DNA of 64,000 nt from Microbacterium sp. HD4P20 (GCF_019449275.2 NZ_JAHZQZ020000020.1:62001-126000), one strand, 5' to 3'; counted from the first letter of the stretch, positions 1 through 9,350 are shown. Made by a program: numbers and translations. The notes: generated from the letters alone by a model not told the origin.

Positions 1-773
1 AGCGCGGCATCGGCAACGGCATGTCGCTGCTGATCTTCACCTCGATCGCAGCCACCTTCCCGGCGGCCATGGGCGCCATCTGGGCCTCGCGCGGCTTCGA
101 GGTGTTCCTTCTGGTCCTGGCGGTCGGCATCGTCGTCGTCGCCCTCGTCGTCTTCGTCGAGCAGTCACAGCGCCGCATCCCGGTGCAGTACGCCAAGCGC
201 ATGGTCGGCAGGCGTACATACGGCGGCACGAACACGTACATCCCGATCAAGGTCAACATGGCGGGCGTCGTGCCGGTCATCTTCGCCTCGTCGCTGCTGT
301 ACATCCCCGCGCTCATCGCGCAGTTCAACATGCAGCCCGACGCCGACAACACGATCCCCGGCTGGGTGCAGTGGATCCAGACGTACTTCACCAACGGCGA
401 CAGCCCCATCTACATGGCGGTGTACTTCCTCCTCATCGTCGGTTTCACCTACTTCTACGTCGCGATCACGTTCAACCCGGTCGAGGTCGCCGACAACATG
501 AAGAAGTACGGCGGGTTCATCCCCGGCATCCGTGCCGGCCGTCCGACCGCCGAGTACCTCGACTACGTCCTCACGCGCATCACGCTGCCCGGCTCGCTGT
601 ACCTCGGTCTCATCGCGCTCATCCCGCTCATCGCGCTGGCCACGGTCGGTGCGAACCAGAACTTCCCGTTCGGCGGCGCGTCGATCCTGATCATCGTCGG
701 TGTCGGCCTCGAGACGGTCAAGCAGATCGACGCGCAGCTGCAGCAGCGCCATTACGAAGGGCTCCTCCGATGA
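1..773 (+). CDS. secY: Preprotein translocase subunit SecY (5' end missing)
   Basis: This is the C-terminal ~257 residues of SecY, the channel-forming subunit of the general secretion translocon in the cytoplasmic membrane. The reading frame is open from base 3 and begins with the conserved RGIGNGMS loop. Several hydrophobic segments follow, and the cytoplasmic loop with NPVEVADNMKKYGGFIPGIR is the usual ribosome/SecA contact region. The normal start lies left of the window. Its stop overlaps the adk start (ATGA), the classical secY-adk-map arrangement, so the three genes are probably translated from one message. Confidence 0.97.
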   Translation, partial: RGIGNGMSLLIFTSIAATFPAAMGAIWASRGFEVFLLVLAVGIVVVALVVFVEQSQRRIPVQYAKRMVGRRTYGGTNTYIPIKVNMAGVVPVIFASSLLYIPALIAQFNMQPDADNTIPGWVQWIQTYFTNGDSPIYMAVYFLLIVGFTYFYVAITFNPVEVADNMKKYGGFIPGIRAGRPTAEYLDYVLTRITLPGSLYLGLIALIPLIALATVGANQNFPFGGASILIIVGVGLETVKQIDAQLQQRHYEGLLR

Positions 774-1366
774 CAGCTCGCCTCCTCATCGTCGGCCCGC
801 AGGGCTCGGGCAAGGGCACGCAGGGCGTCCGCATCGCCGAGACCTTCGGCGTCCTCCCCGTCTCGACCGGCGACGTCTTCCGCGCCGCCGTGTCGGCCGG
901 CACACCGCTCGGCGAGCAGGTCAAGGCGATCATCGAGGCGGGCGATCTGGTGCCCGACGAGCTCACGAGCGCCGTCGTGCGCGACCGGCTCGCGCAGCCC
1001 GATGCCGCAGACGGCTTCCTGCTCGACGGCTACCCGCGCAACATCGCGCAGGTCGCCCACCTCGAGGAGTTCCTCGAGGGTCGTGGCGAGTCCCTCGACG
1101 CCGTGATCGAGCTCGATGTGCCGCGCGATGAGAGCATCGCCCGGCTGTCACGCCGCGCCGCCGAGCAGGGTCGCAGCGATGACACCGAAGAGGGCATCGC
1201 GAACCGCCTCGCGATCTACGAGCGCGAGACGGCGCCCATCCTCGACGTGTACCGCACGCGCGGGATCGTCGACCGGATCGACGGCGTCGGCTCGCTCGAC
1301 GAGATCACCCAGCGCATCATCGCGGCGCTCGAGGCGCGCGGGCTCGACCGCCCCGCCGCCGCCTAG
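770..1366 (+). CDS. adk: Adenylate kinase
   Basis: Adenylate kinase converts ATP plus AMP to two ADP in the cytoplasm. The 198-residue protein starts MTARLLIVGPQGSGKGTQ, which holds the P-loop (GPQGSGKGT, residues 9-17). The NMP-binding STGDVFRA and LLDGYPRN motifs follow. The LID is the short form common in actinobacteria, without zinc-binding cysteines. The ATG at 770 overlaps the secY stop by four bases, which decides the start, although the frame is open much further upstream. map follows after two bases, so this is a tightly coupled operon. Confidence 0.97.
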   Translation: MTARLLIVGPQGSGKGTQGVRIAETFGVLPVSTGDVFRAAVSAGTPLGEQVKAIIEAGDLVPDELTSAVVRDRLAQPDAADGFLLDGYPRNIAQVAHLEEFLEGRGESLDAVIELDVPRDESIARLSRRAAEQGRSDDTEEGIANRLAIYERETAPILDVYRTRGIVDRIDGVGSLDEITQRIIAALEARGLDRPAAA

Positions 1367-1368
1367 TC

Positions 1369-2226
1369 GTGTCGCTGCGCCGCTCGATCTACAAGACGCC
1401 CGCCCAGCTGCGGGCGATGGTGGAGCCCGGCCTGATCACCGCTGCGGCACTCGAGGCCGTGCGCGAGCTGATCGCACCGGGGGTCACCACGGCGGAGCTG
1501 GATGCCGCGGCATCCGATGTCATCACCGCCCGGGGCGCGAAGTCGAACTTCCAGATGGTGCGCGGGTACCGCCACACCATCTGCGCCTCGGTGAACGAGC
1601 AGGTCGTCCACGGCATCCCGGGCGACCGTGCGCTCGAGCCGGGCGACATCCTGTCGATCGACGCCGGTGCTGAGTACAAGGGCTGGAACGGCGATTCGGC
1701 GTTCACCTTGGTCGTTCCGGATGCTGCCCGCCCGGAGCTCGTCGCCGAACGGCAGCGACTGTCGGACGTCACCGAGGGGTCGCTGTGGGCCGGCATCGCC
1801 GCGCTGGCGACGGCCAAGCACCTCGACGAGGTCGGCGCCGCGATCCAGGAGTACATCGAGGCCAACTCGCCGGGTTCCTCGGACGGCGCGGGGGGCTCGT
1901 ACGGGATCCTGCGCGAGTACGTGGGGCACGGCATCGGCCGCAAGATGCACGAGTCGCCGTCGGTGTTCAACTATCGCGTGGCCGACCCCGGCCCCGAGGT
2001 GCGACCGGGCCTGGCCCTCGCGATCGAGCCGATGGTCGTCATCGGAGACCAGGCGACATTCGTCGAGGACGACGGCTGGACGGTGTCGACGATCGACGGC
2101 ACGGCAGGCTCCCACTGGGAACATAGCGTCGCCGTGCATGATGACGGTATCTGGGTGCTGACCGCACCTGACGGCGGTGCCGCCGGCCTTGCGCCTTTCG
2201 GCGTGACGCCGCGCGAGCTCGCATAG
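1369..2226 (+). CDS. map: Methionine aminopeptidase, type I
   Basis: This cytosolic metalloprotease removes the initiator methionine from nascent proteins. It is 285 residues long with a GTG start two bases after adk. The five metal ligands of the family are visible: Asp in LSIDAG, Asp in WNGDSAF, His in YVGHGIGR, Glu in AIEPM and Glu in HWEHS. The N-terminus lacks the zinc-finger extension seen in eukaryotic forms. It is the last gene of the secY-adk-map unit. The next gene has its own ribosome binding site (AAGGAG near 2260). Confidence 0.96.
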   Translation: MSLRRSIYKTPAQLRAMVEPGLITAAALEAVRELIAPGVTTAELDAAASDVITARGAKSNFQMVRGYRHTICASVNEQVVHGIPGDRALEPGDILSIDAGAEYKGWNGDSAFTLVVPDAARPELVAERQRLSDVTEGSLWAGIAALATAKHLDEVGAAIQEYIEANSPGSSDGAGGSYGILREYVGHGIGRKMHESPSVFNYRVADPGPEVRPGLALAIEPMVVIGDQATFVEDDGWTVSTIDGTAGSHWEHSVAVHDDGIWVLTAPDGGAAGLAPFGVTPRELA

Positions 2227-2271
2227 TTTTCGGCGCCGGATGGTCGGCGCAGGGTTTCGTAAGGAGTCGAC

Positions 2272-2970
2272 ATGGCACAGGGTGCGCGCAAGGTCAATTG
2301 GTTCGCGATCTGGGTGAGCGCCGCGGTCGTCGCCGCGCTGGTGATCGTCGCCGTGCTCGTCGTGACACTCAACAACGCGGCGGCCCCCCGGCCGGTGCCC
2401 ACCGACGTGAATCCGCCCAGCGCCGCGGGCATCGAGGTCGAGACCGGAGCGATCCTCATCGGCGACGGCGAGAACCGCCTCGACACCTACATCGACTTCA
2501 TGTGCCCGGTCTGCAACCAGTTCGAGCAGATCTACGGCGCTGAGATCGAGGGCATGGTCGAGGACGGCAGCATCACGCTCGGCATCCACCCGATCGCGAT
2601 CCTCGACGACCGGTCCCGGGGCACGCAGTACTCCACGCGCGCGGCGAACGCGGCATACTGCGTCGCCGAGGCCGACCCCACGGCGTCACTGTCGTTCCTG
2701 CAGGCGATGTTCGCGAATCAGCCCGCCGAGGGTTCGAGCGGCCTGACGAACAACGAGATGCTTCAGATCGCGTCGGGCGTCGGCGTCACCGGCATCGACG
2801 CGTGCGTGAACGACGGCACCTACGCCGGCTACGTCACCGAGATGACCCCGCAGACCCCGATCCAGCCCGGGTCGGAGGGCATCGGCACGCCCACCGTCGC
2901 GGTCAACGGCCAGGTCATCTCCAACAGCCAGCTCCCCGAGCCGGGCCAGCTCGCCACGCTCTTCGAGTAG
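2272..2970 (+). CDS. Membrane-anchored DsbA-like thiol-disulfide oxidoreductase
   Basis: This 232-residue protein has one N-terminal membrane segment (about residues 11-32), so the rest should lie outside the membrane. The extracytoplasmic part is a thioredoxin-fold domain with the redox motif CPVC in YIDFMCPVCNQFE and a late cis-proline region (GTPTVAVNGQ). This is the DsbA/thioredoxin_4 type that helps disulfide formation in exported proteins of actinobacteria. It sits between map and infA with a good ribosome binding site (AAGGAG). Its place near secY fits a job in secreted-protein folding, but the physiological substrate is not visible from sequence. Confidence 0.88.
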   Translation: MAQGARKVNWFAIWVSAAVVAALVIVAVLVVTLNNAAAPRPVPTDVNPPSAAGIEVETGAILIGDGENRLDTYIDFMCPVCNQFEQIYGAEIEGMVEDGSITLGIHPIAILDDRSRGTQYSTRAANAAYCVAEADPTASLSFLQAMFANQPAEGSSGLTNNEMLQIASGVGVTGIDACVNDGTYAGYVTEMTPQTPIQPGSEGIGTPTVAVNGQVISNSQLPEPGQLATLFE

Positions 2971-3029
2971 GCCGCCGGCACCGGCGCAGGCAGGCCGGCG
3001 CGGCGGCGATCCACCATCGCGACGCTGGT

Positions 3030-3058
3030 TTGCCGAGGCATCCGATATCACGTATGAT
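3030..3058 (+). promoter_or_regulatory. Sigma70-type promoter for infA operon
   Basis: TTGCCG at 3030-3035 and TATGAT at 3053-3058 are separated by 17 bases, a near-consensus housekeeping promoter about 95 bases before infA. It lies in the only sizeable gap of the block and would drive infA-rpmJ-rpsM-rpsK. Confidence 0.75.
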
Positions 3059-3151
3059 TGATCTTTGGTGCGTTGCGCCTATATTGGCGTGTCGCCGCAC
3101 CGAATCCCATCCACCGCAGACCGGCCGGTCTGCAGAAGCGTAAGCGAGTAT

Positions 3152-3373
3152 ATGGCGAAGAAAGACGGTGTCATCGAGATCGAGGGCGTGATCTCCGAGG
3201 CGTTGCCCAACGCGATGTTCCGCGTCGAGCTCACCAACGGACACAAGGTGCTCGCCACGATCTCAGGCAAGATGCGGCAGAACTACATCCGCATCATCCC
3301 CGAGGACCGCGTGGTCGTGGAGCTCAGCCCCTACGACCTGACCCGCGGCCGCATCGTCTACCGCTACCGCTAG
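3152..3373 (+). CDS. infA: Translation initiation factor IF-1
   Basis: IF-1 binds the ribosomal A site during initiation. The protein is exactly 73 residues ([12 protein letters not shown] to RGRIVYRYR), the usual length, and is one S1/OB-fold domain. The frame stays open upstream, but the ATG at 3152 gives the family's invariant MAKK start. It is followed by rpmJ in the standard actinobacterial order infA-rpmJ-rpsM-rpsK-rpoA-rplQ. Confidence 0.97.
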   Translation: MAKKDGVIEIEGVISEALPNAMFRVELTNGHKVLATISGKMRQNYIRIIPEDRVVVELSPYDLTRGRIVYRYR

Positions 3374-3450
3374 ACCGGTCGAGAAGTAACGCCCCAGGCG
3401 TGCCCGAGAGGGTCGTGCCTGCCCGGCGAAGACAGCGAAACAGGAAAATC

Positions 3451-3567
3451 ATGAAGGTCAATCCCTCCGTCAAGCCCATCTGCGACCACTGCAAGGTCAT
3501 CCGCCGCCACGGCCGCGTCATGGTGATCTGCAAGAGCAACCCGCGTCACAAGCAGCGCCAGGGCTGA
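3451..3567 (+). CDS. rpmJ: Ribosomal protein L36 (bL36)
   Basis: This 38-residue ribosomal protein, [19 protein letters not shown]..., is of the zinc-ribbon type. Cys11, Cys14 and Cys27 followed by His33 form the metal-binding set, so this is the zinc-binding (C+) form. AACAGGAAAATC before the ATG contains the ribosome binding site. The gene is too short for automatic ORF calling and is easily missed. A 10-bp hairpin follows its stop. Confidence 0.96.
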   Translation: MKVNPSVKPICDHCKVIRRHGRVMVICKSNPRHKQRQG

Positions 3568-3568
3568 C

Positions 3569-3591
3569 GGATGCCGCGGCTCGCGGCATCC
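3569..3591 (+). terminator. Hairpin after rpmJ
   Basis: GGATGCCGCG (3569-3578) pairs perfectly with CGCGGCATCC (3582-3591) around a 3-base loop. There is no T-run. It could be a partial terminator or a processing site between rpmJ and rpsM; the 130-base leader before rpsM follows it. Confidence 0.5.
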
Positions 3592-3721
3592 CGAATCTCA
3601 TAACTCAATACACACACGGCAGCATCAGAACCCGTCCTCGACAGAGGCCGGCGGACACCTCGGGCGGAGGCCCGGGCACCGATGCTGCTCCACACCTCCA
3701 CTCACTCCTTAGGAGAACCGC

Positions 3722-4096
<375 letters not shown>

Positions 4097-4129
4097 GGCG
4101 CGGCCCCCAGGGTTTAGGAGAGCAGAGCA

Positions 4130-4528
4130 ATGGCACAGGCCAAGACCGCCGCGCGCAAGCCGCGCCGCAAGGAGAAGAAGAACATCGCGTTGGGCCAGGC
4201 CCACATCAAGTCGACGTTCAACAACACGATCGTTTCGATCACCGACCCGTCGGGCGCCGTCATCAGCTGGGCGTCGTCGGGTGGCGTGGGCTTCAAGGGC
4301 TCGCGCAAGTCGACGCCGTACGCCGCCGGCATGGCCGCGGAGTCCGCTGCCCGCCAGGCGCAGGAGCACGGCGTCAAGAAGGTCGACGTCTTCGTGAAGG
4401 GCCCCGGCTCGGGTCGCGAGACCGCGATCCGCTCGCTGCAGGCCGCCGGCCTCGAGGTCGGTTCGATCCAGGACGTCACGCCCCAGGCTCACAACGGCTG
4501 CCGTCCGCCGAAGCGCCGCCGCGTCTGA
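4130..4528 (+). CDS. rpsK: Ribosomal protein S11 (uS11)
   Basis: S11 forms part of the platform of the 30S subunit near the mRNA exit. The 132-residue protein has the family core [18 protein letters not shown] and the C-terminal [18 protein letters not shown] signature. It follows rpsM closely and is separated from rpoA by 144 bases that contain two hairpins. Confidence 0.97.
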   Translation: MAQAKTAARKPRRKEKKNIALGQAHIKSTFNNTIVSITDPSGAVISWASSGGVGFKGSRKSTPYAAGMAAESAARQAQEHGVKKVDVFVKGPGSGRETAIRSLQAAGLEVGSIQDVTPQAHNGCRPPKRRRV

Positions 4529-4537
4529 ACTTTCGCA

Positions 4538-4564
4538 GCCGGGGCACCGTCATGGTGCCCCGGC
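4538..4564 (+). terminator. Hairpin between rpsK and rpoA
   Basis: GCCGGGGCACC (4538-4548) and GGTGCCCCGGC (4554-4564) form a perfect 11-bp stem with a 5-base loop ten bases after the rpsK stop. A weaker stem built on GGATGCC/GGCATCC follows near 4578-4601. With no T-run this may attenuate rather than end transcription, since rpoA lies directly downstream. Confidence 0.55.
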
Positions 4565-4672
4565 AACCGTTCGTTTGCGGATGCCTCTGCCCGGGGCATC
4601 CCTCGAGTAAAACTCAACACCTCACCAACCGCACGTGTCATATAGCGGGCACGTGATCGAAAGGAACACATA

Positions 4673-5662
4673 GTGCTCATCGCACAGCGTCCCACTCTGA
4701 CCGAGGAGAAGGTCGGGGAGTTCCGCAGCCGTTTCGTCATCGAGCCGCTGGAGCCCGGCTTCGGCTACACGATCGGCAACGCGCTGCGTCGCAGCCTCCT
4801 GTCGTCCATCCCCGGCGCGGCCGTGACGTCGATCCGCATCGACGGCGTCCTCCACGAGTTCAGCACCATCCCGGGTGTCAAGGAGGATGTCACCGAGATC
4901 ATCCTCAACATCAAGCAGCTGGTCGTCTCCAGCGAGCGCGATGAGCCCATCACCGCGTACCTGCGCAAGACCGGTGCCGGTCAGGTCACCGCCGCCGACA
5001 TCTCCGCTCCCGCGGGCGTCGAGGTGCACAACCCCGAGCTGGTCATCGCGACGCTCAACGACACCGCGAAGTTCGAGCTCGAGCTGACGATCGAGCGTGG
5101 CCGCGGCTACGTCTCGGCGACGCAGAACCGCAACGAGTACGCTGAGGCCGGTCAGGTCCCGATCGACTCGATCTACTCGCCCGTCCTCAAGGTGTCGTAC
5201 CGCGTCGAGGCGACGCGTGCCGGTGAGCGCACCGACTTCGACAAGCTCATCCTGGACGTCGAGACCAAGTCGTCGATGGCCCCGCGTGACGCCGTCGCGT
5301 CGGCCGGCCGCACCCTGACCGAGCTGTTCGGTCTGGCGCGCGAGCTGAACGTCGAGGCCGAGGGCATCGAGATCGGCCCCGCGCCGGTCGAGACCGTCCT
5401 GTCGAACGAGCTGTCGATGCCGATCGAAGACCTCGATCTGTCGGTCCGTTCGTACAACTGCCTCAAGCGCGAGGGCATCAACACCGTGTCGGAGCTCGTG
5501 GCCCTGTCCGAGACGCAGCTCATGAACATCCGCAACTTCGGTCAGAAGTCGGTCGACGAGGTGCGCGACAAGCTCGTCTCACTCGGCCTGTCGCTGAAGG
5601 ACTCGGTCCCCGGGTTCGACGGTGCGCACTTCTACGGCGGCTACGACGACGAGACCGTCTGA
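4673..5662 (+). CDS. rpoA: DNA-directed RNA polymerase subunit alpha
   Basis: Alpha dimerises to nucleate RNA polymerase, and its C-terminal domain contacts UP elements and activators. The 329-residue protein has the N-terminal assembly domain ([17 protein letters not shown]) and the C-terminal domain ([21 protein letters not shown] and [12 protein letters not shown]). The start is GTG at 4673, supported by GAAAGGAAC seven bases before it and by the family N-terminus ([10 protein letters not shown]). A 10-bp hairpin separates it from rplQ. Confidence 0.97.
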   Translation: MLIAQRPTLTEEKVGEFRSRFVIEPLEPGFGYTIGNALRRSLLSSIPGAAVTSIRIDGVLHEFSTIPGVKEDVTEIILNIKQLVVSSERDEPITAYLRKTGAGQVTAADISAPAGVEVHNPELVIATLNDTAKFELELTIERGRGYVSATQNRNEYAEAGQVPIDSIYSPVLKVSYRVEATRAGERTDFDKLILDVETKSSMAPRDAVASAGRTLTELFGLARELNVEAEGIEIGPAPVETVLSNELSMPIEDLDLSVRSYNCLKREGINTVSELVALSETQLMNIRNFGQKSVDEVRDKLVSLGLSLKDSVPGFDGAHFYGGYDDETV

Positions 5663-5663
5663 C

Positions 5664-5688
5664 CGGATGCCTCAGCCCGAGGCATCCG
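5664..5688 (+). terminator. Hairpin between rpoA and rplQ
   Basis: CGGATGCCTC (5664-5673) pairs with GAGGCATCCG (5679-5688), a perfect 10-bp stem starting one base after the rpoA stop. It is built on the same GGATGCC word as other hairpins in this window. Confidence 0.5.
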
Positions 5689-5725
5689 TCATATCGACCG
5701 ACTTTTCCCACTGGAGTAATTGAGA

Positions 5726-6319
5726 ATGCCCAAGCCCACGAAGGGTCCCCGCCTCGGAGGCGGTCCCGCACACGAGCGCCTGCTGCTTGCGAACCTCGCC
5801 GCGGCCCTCTTCACGCACAAGTCGATCAAGACGACCGAGACCAAGGCCAAGCGTCTGCGTCCGCTCGCCGAGCGCCTCATCACGTTCGCGAAGCGCGGCG
5901 ACCTGCACGCGCGCCGTCGCGTGCTGTCGATCATCGGCGACAAGTCGGTCGTGCACGAGCTCTTCACCGAGATCGCGCCGCTGGTCGCCGACCGTGAGGG
6001 TGGCTACACCCGCATCACGAAGGTCGGCAACCGCAAGGGCGACAACGCCCCCATGGCCGTCATCGAGCTCGTGCTCGAGCCCGTCACCAAGAAGCCGTCC
6101 GCCAAGAAGGCGGCCAAGGCGGATGCCGCTGCCCCGGCTGCTGCTGCCCCTGCCGCTGACGCTGCCGAGGAGTCGAACGTGAGCGACGAGCCCATCGAAG
6201 ACACCACTGCCGAGGAGTCGGCGACCGCGGCCGGCGCCGAGTCCCCCGAGGAGGGCGCTGCCGCCGAGGCTGCTGCCGAGGACGCCGTCGAGGCCCCCGC
6301 CGAGGAGAAGTCCGAGTAA
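5726..6319 (+). CDS. rplQ: Ribosomal protein L17 (bL17) with long acidic C-terminal tail
   Basis: The first ~120 residues are a normal L17 ([20 protein letters not shown]...), a large-subunit protein near the exit tunnel. The start is the ATG at 5726; an in-frame TTG six bases earlier is not needed. The protein is 197 residues against about 120 for the core family. The extra ~75 residues are almost only Ala, Glu, Pro, Ser and Asp. Such tails are seen on L17 of related actinobacteria, but their role is unclear. A strong terminator follows. Confidence 0.95.
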   Translation: MPKPTKGPRLGGGPAHERLLLANLAAALFTHKSIKTTETKAKRLRPLAERLITFAKRGDLHARRRVLSIIGDKSVVHELFTEIAPLVADREGGYTRITKVGNRKGDNAPMAVIELVLEPVTKKPSAKKAAKADAAAPAAAAPAADAAEESNVSDEPIEDTTAEESATAAGAESPEEGAAAEAAAEDAVEAPAEEKSE

Positions 6320-6383
6320 TCGGACCGCCGGGCGTCGCCGTCCGGCCGAGCCGGGACATCCTGTTCCGGCGTCCCTTGCACCC

Positions 6384-6418
6384 GCGAGACCCGCGGCCCT
6401 TCGGGCCGCGGGTCTCGC
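6384..6418. terminator. Strong terminator after rplQ
   Basis: A perfect 16-bp stem (6384-6399 with 6403-6418) is closed by CCC-TTC-GGG, a UUCG-type tetraloop. It lies 65 bases after the rplQ stop and before the convergent acyltransferase gene, so it can serve both directions. It ends the ribosomal-protein block. Confidence 0.85.
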
Positions 6419-6480
6419 TGCGTTCCCGCTCGGTTCCGCCGCCCGTCCTCCGGGTGTTTCCACCCCCTGTGTCGCCGCCG

Positions 6481-6680
6481 AGCATGTGGGTTTCCCGCCG
6501 AGCATGTGCCTCTCGCGCCGAGCATGTGGGTTTCTCGCCGAGCATGTGGGTTTCTCGCCGAGCATGTGGGTTTCTCGCCGAGCATGTGGGTTTCTCGCCG
6601 AGCATGTGCCTCTCGCGCCGAGCATGTGGGGCATGGTCGCTGAGAAACCGACATGGTCGCTGAGAAACCGACATGGTCGC
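6481..6680. repeat. 20-bp tandem repeat array 1, with mirror arm
   Basis: Eight units of the type AGCATGTGGGTTTCTCGCCG start every 20 bases from 6481 to 6621. Two units (6501, 6601) carry the variant GCCTCTCGC. From 6631 the sequence switches to units of the type ACATGGTCGCTGAGAAACCG, which are close to the reverse complement of the first type. The array is therefore a long imperfect palindrome centred near 6630. It sits between the convergent rplQ and acyltransferase genes. Because 20 is not a multiple of 3, all frames stay open and give spurious repeat peptides. A second, inverted copy lies at 8981-9290. Confidence 0.9.
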
Positions 6681-6741
6681 GGGGTCGCGGGGTCGCGGGG
6701 CGGAGCGGTCGCTCGGACCCACGCAACCGCGGGGCGAGGGG

Positions 6742-8871
6742 TTACGGGGTGAGGTCGATGCCCAGGTTGCTCTCGATGCGGCGGATGGCGTTCGCGCGGC
6801 GCTCGAGGTGATCGCGCTCGGCGGCGTCGACGGCGTCTGCGATCGTCTCGGCGAAGAGCCGCCCTCCTTCGCCGCCCGGATGCACATGGTCGCCGGCGAG
6901 CAGGTCGACCCGGGCAGAGATCGCGCCCGACCAGTCGGCGATGCTCACGTTGTGCCGCGCGTCGGCGAAAGCCTGCAGATCGGCGTTGACACCGGGAATC
7001 CAATCGCGCGGAGCGTACGCGTTCACGAGCACGAGGTGCCGCTCCGGGCCGATCGCGGCCGCCATCCGCTCGAGCGACTCGATGTTGACCGGGCCGTTCG
7101 TTCCGAGGGCGACGACGACGTAGGGTCTCAGCACGCCGCCGGCGGCAAGGGAGTCCAGGATGCCGGGACCCGCCCAGATCGACCGCGACACCTCCGCGTC
7201 CACCGCGATGCCGGGCAGGCGTTCGAGCAGCCCTCTGGCCGACGCCAGCATGACCGAGTCGCCGACGGCGGTGATGCGGTCACCGGAAACGTGGACGGCG
7301 GCCGGGTCTGCAGCATCCGTCGCCCCCGGCTCGCCCGAAGCGCCCGGAGCCTCCGTCGCGCCGGGAGTCGCGGTCGCGTCCGCGGTTTCCGTCGCGTCAG
7401 GAGTCGCGGTCGCGCCAGGGTCGCCGCCGATCTCGGCCTCCCGCTGCGCCTGCTCGAGCGCGTGGCGGCCGGCGGCGACGACGGCTTCGCTGGTCGACGC
7501 GGCGGGGGCGGCGGCGATCGCGGCGCCTGTTCCGGCGACGAAGACCACGCCCGCGAGCGCGACCCCGATCGCGCGGATGCGGGCGCGCGGGCCGCTGCGC
7601 AAGCGCGCGGCGAGCACGCGGGCCGAGCCGCGCAGTCCGCGGCGGCGCACCGGCATTTCGACGAAGCGATATGACAGAGCGGATGCCACGGCCGTCGCCG
7701 CGAGCACTCCGAGGCCGATCCACACCGGTACGCCGGCGGAGGTTCCTGTGCCGGCGAAGGCGGCGACGGCGAGCACGAGCAGCGGCCAGTGCCACAGGTA
7801 GATGCCGTAGGAGCGGTCGCCGATCCAGCGCAGCGGAGCGACATCGATCGCCGGTCCGAACCAGGAACCGGGCCAGACGCCCGCCGTGATCGCGACTGCG
7901 GTGAGCACGCTCGCGACGAGCAGGGCACCCGGGAAGGTGGCGGCGGAGTCGACCGGCGGGAGCATCGAGACCGCGACAACGCCGAGGATCGCGAGGATGC
8001 CGGCGATCCCGGTGACCAGACGGGCGCGGGGCGCATCGACCCACGCGGGTCGGGTCACGCGTGCGACGGACGGCGGCGCCTCCGTGGCGACGGGGCCGGT
8101 GCCCCCGCCGAACCTGGGGATCACGACCATCCACCCAGGGGCGAGTGCGGCGGTGGACGGTGACGCGGGAGCGGGCGGAGCAGGCGGCCGCGCGAGCATC
8201 GGTGCCAGGAGGAAGGCGAGTCCCACCCCGAGGAGGAGCCCGAAGGCGTGCGTGTCGGTGCCGAAGTACGCGCGGGTGAGGTCGTCGCCGCGATCGACCG
8301 CGGTGCCCATCCACACCGCTGATGCGGTGGCGAGGGCCAACGCGACGCCGACCCGTGCCCACGCGCGCGGCAGGAGCAGGAAGATCGGGAACAGCAGCGG
8401 CCACAGCACGTAGAACTGCTCCTCGACCGCGAGCGACCAGAAGTTGCGGAAGAGTTCGGGAGTGGCGGCGGCGAAGTATCCGCTGCCGGCCGCGATCGAG
8501 ACCCAGTTGTAGCTGAACGTCGCCGCGCCGAGGACCTGTGCGCCCAGATGCACGAGCACGTCGCCGCCGATCAGCCACGCCAGCGTCGAGCAGACCACCA
8601 CGACGAGGGCGAGCGCGGGGAGTAGGCGCCGGGCACGGCGTTGCCAGAACGCGCGCAACCCGACTCGTCCGGTCGCGTCGTGCTCGCGCAGGAGCAGGCT
8701 CGTGATGAGGAATCCGCTGATGACGAAGAAGACGTCGACCCCGACGAAGCCGCCGGGCAGCAGCGCCGGCGGAAACAGGTGATAGACCACGACGAGTGTC
8801 ACCGCGATCGCGCGCAGCCCATCGAGACCCCGGTAGCGAGCGGGGCGTTCGGCGGGCGCGTTCGACGTCAT
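6742..8871 (-). CDS. Acyltransferase-3 membrane protein with C-terminal SGNH domain
   Basis: This 709-residue protein resembles the OafA-type family that O-acetylates surface polysaccharides or peptidoglycan. The N-terminal half has about ten membrane segments and the early motifs YRGLDGLRAIAV and YHLFP, whose His is the family's key residue. After a Pro/Ala/Thr-rich linker with repeated GATE/GAT stretches comes an extracytoplasmic SGNH-type domain: GDSVMLASA, then VALGTNGPVN, then DHVHPGGEG with the Asp-His pair. The start is ATG at 8871 (MTSNAPAERPARYRG); the open frame continues upstream only through the repeat array. It is flanked on both sides by the 20-bp repeat arrays. Confidence 0.9.
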   Translation of the reverse strand: MTSNAPAERPARYRGLDGLRAIAVTLVVVYHLFPPALLPGGFVGVDVFFVISGFLITSLLLREHDATGRVGLRAFWQRRARRLLPALALVVVVCSTLAWLIGGDVLVHLGAQVLGAATFSYNWVSIAAGSGYFAAATPELFRNFWSLAVEEQFYVLWPLLFPIFLLLPRAWARVGVALALATASAVWMGTAVDRGDDLTRAYFGTDTHAFGLLLGVGLAFLLAPMLARPPAPPAPASPSTAALAPGWMVVIPRFGGGTGPVATEAPPSVARVTRPAWVDAPRARLVTGIAGILAILGVVAVSMLPPVDSAATFPGALLVASVLTAVAITAGVWPGSWFGPAIDVAPLRWIGDRSYGIYLWHWPLLVLAVAAFAGTGTSAGVPVWIGLGVLAATAVASALSYRFVEMPVRRRGLRGSARVLAARLRSGPRARIRAIGVALAGVVFVAGTGAAIAAAPAASTSEAVVAAGRHALEQAQREAEIGGDPGATATPDATETADATATPGATEAPGASGEPGATDAADPAAVHVSGDRITAVGDSVMLASARGLLERLPGIAVDAEVSRSIWAGPGILDSLAAGGVLRPYVVVALGTNGPVNIESLERMAAAIGPERHLVLVNAYAPRDWIPGVNADLQAFADARHNVSIADWSGAISARVDLLAGDHVHPGGEGGRLFAETIADAVDAAERDHLERRANAIRRIESNLGIDLTP

Positions 8872-8980
8872 GAAGTTCTCTCGAGGGGGGAACCGCAATT
8901 CTACGACGGGGCCTCTGGACTCTCCCCGTGAACCTTTTGTCCAGCATCCCGTGCCGTGTCGCCCTGCCCCCCCGTCAGTG

Positions 8981-9290
8981 CCGCGACCATGTCGGTTCTC
9001 CCGCGACCATGTCGGTTTCGCAGCGACCATGTCGGTTCTCGCGCCGAGCATGTCGGTTCTCCCGCGACCATGTCGGTTCTCCCGCGACCATGTCGGTTCT
9101 CCCGCGACCATGTCGGTTTCGCAGCGAGCATGCCCCACATGCTCGGCGAGAAACCCACATGCTCGGCGCGAGAGGCACATGGTCGGCGCGAGAGGCACAT
9201 GCTCGGCGAGAAACCCACATGCTCGGCGAGGACGGCACATGCTCGGCGAGAAACCCACATGCTCGGCGAGAGACCCACATGGTGGGCGAG
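8981..9290. repeat. 20-bp tandem repeat array 2, inverted copy of array 1
   Basis: About eight units of the type GCGACCATGTCGGTTCTCCC run from 8981 to about 9131. About eight units of the opposite type, CACATGCTCGGCGAGAAACC, then run to 9290. The order is that of array 1 read on the other strand: CATGTCGG units, then a GCATGCCCCACATGC centre, then ACATGCTCGG units. The two arrays thus form a 2.8-kb inverted repeat around the acyltransferase gene. This copy sits between the divergent acyltransferase and truA genes. No unique spacers separate the units, so it is not a CRISPR array. Confidence 0.9.
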
Positions 9291-9338
9291 GCGTGGGAGC
9301 CGCGCCGAGCCAGCGAGGCGGCGGGGGATAGCGGGGGA

Positions 9339-9344
9339 TAGGCT
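9339..9344 (+). promoter_or_regulatory. -10 hexamer for leaderless truA
   Basis: TAGGCT ends six bases before the GTG at 9351, so transcription would start at or next to the start codon. No Shine-Dalgarno sequence fits the short gap. Confidence 0.6.
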
Positions 9345-9350
9345 CCAGGG

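Noticed and set aside
1363..2589. 408-residue minus-strand frame opposite map and the DsbA-like gene
   Set aside because: A shadow of two well-supported genes, with random Arg/Asp-rich composition.
6376..6752. Open frames across the 20-bp repeat array giving repeat-rich peptides
   Set aside because: The unit is 20 bases, so every frame stays open and produces the same artefact; there is no start site, and both strands show it.
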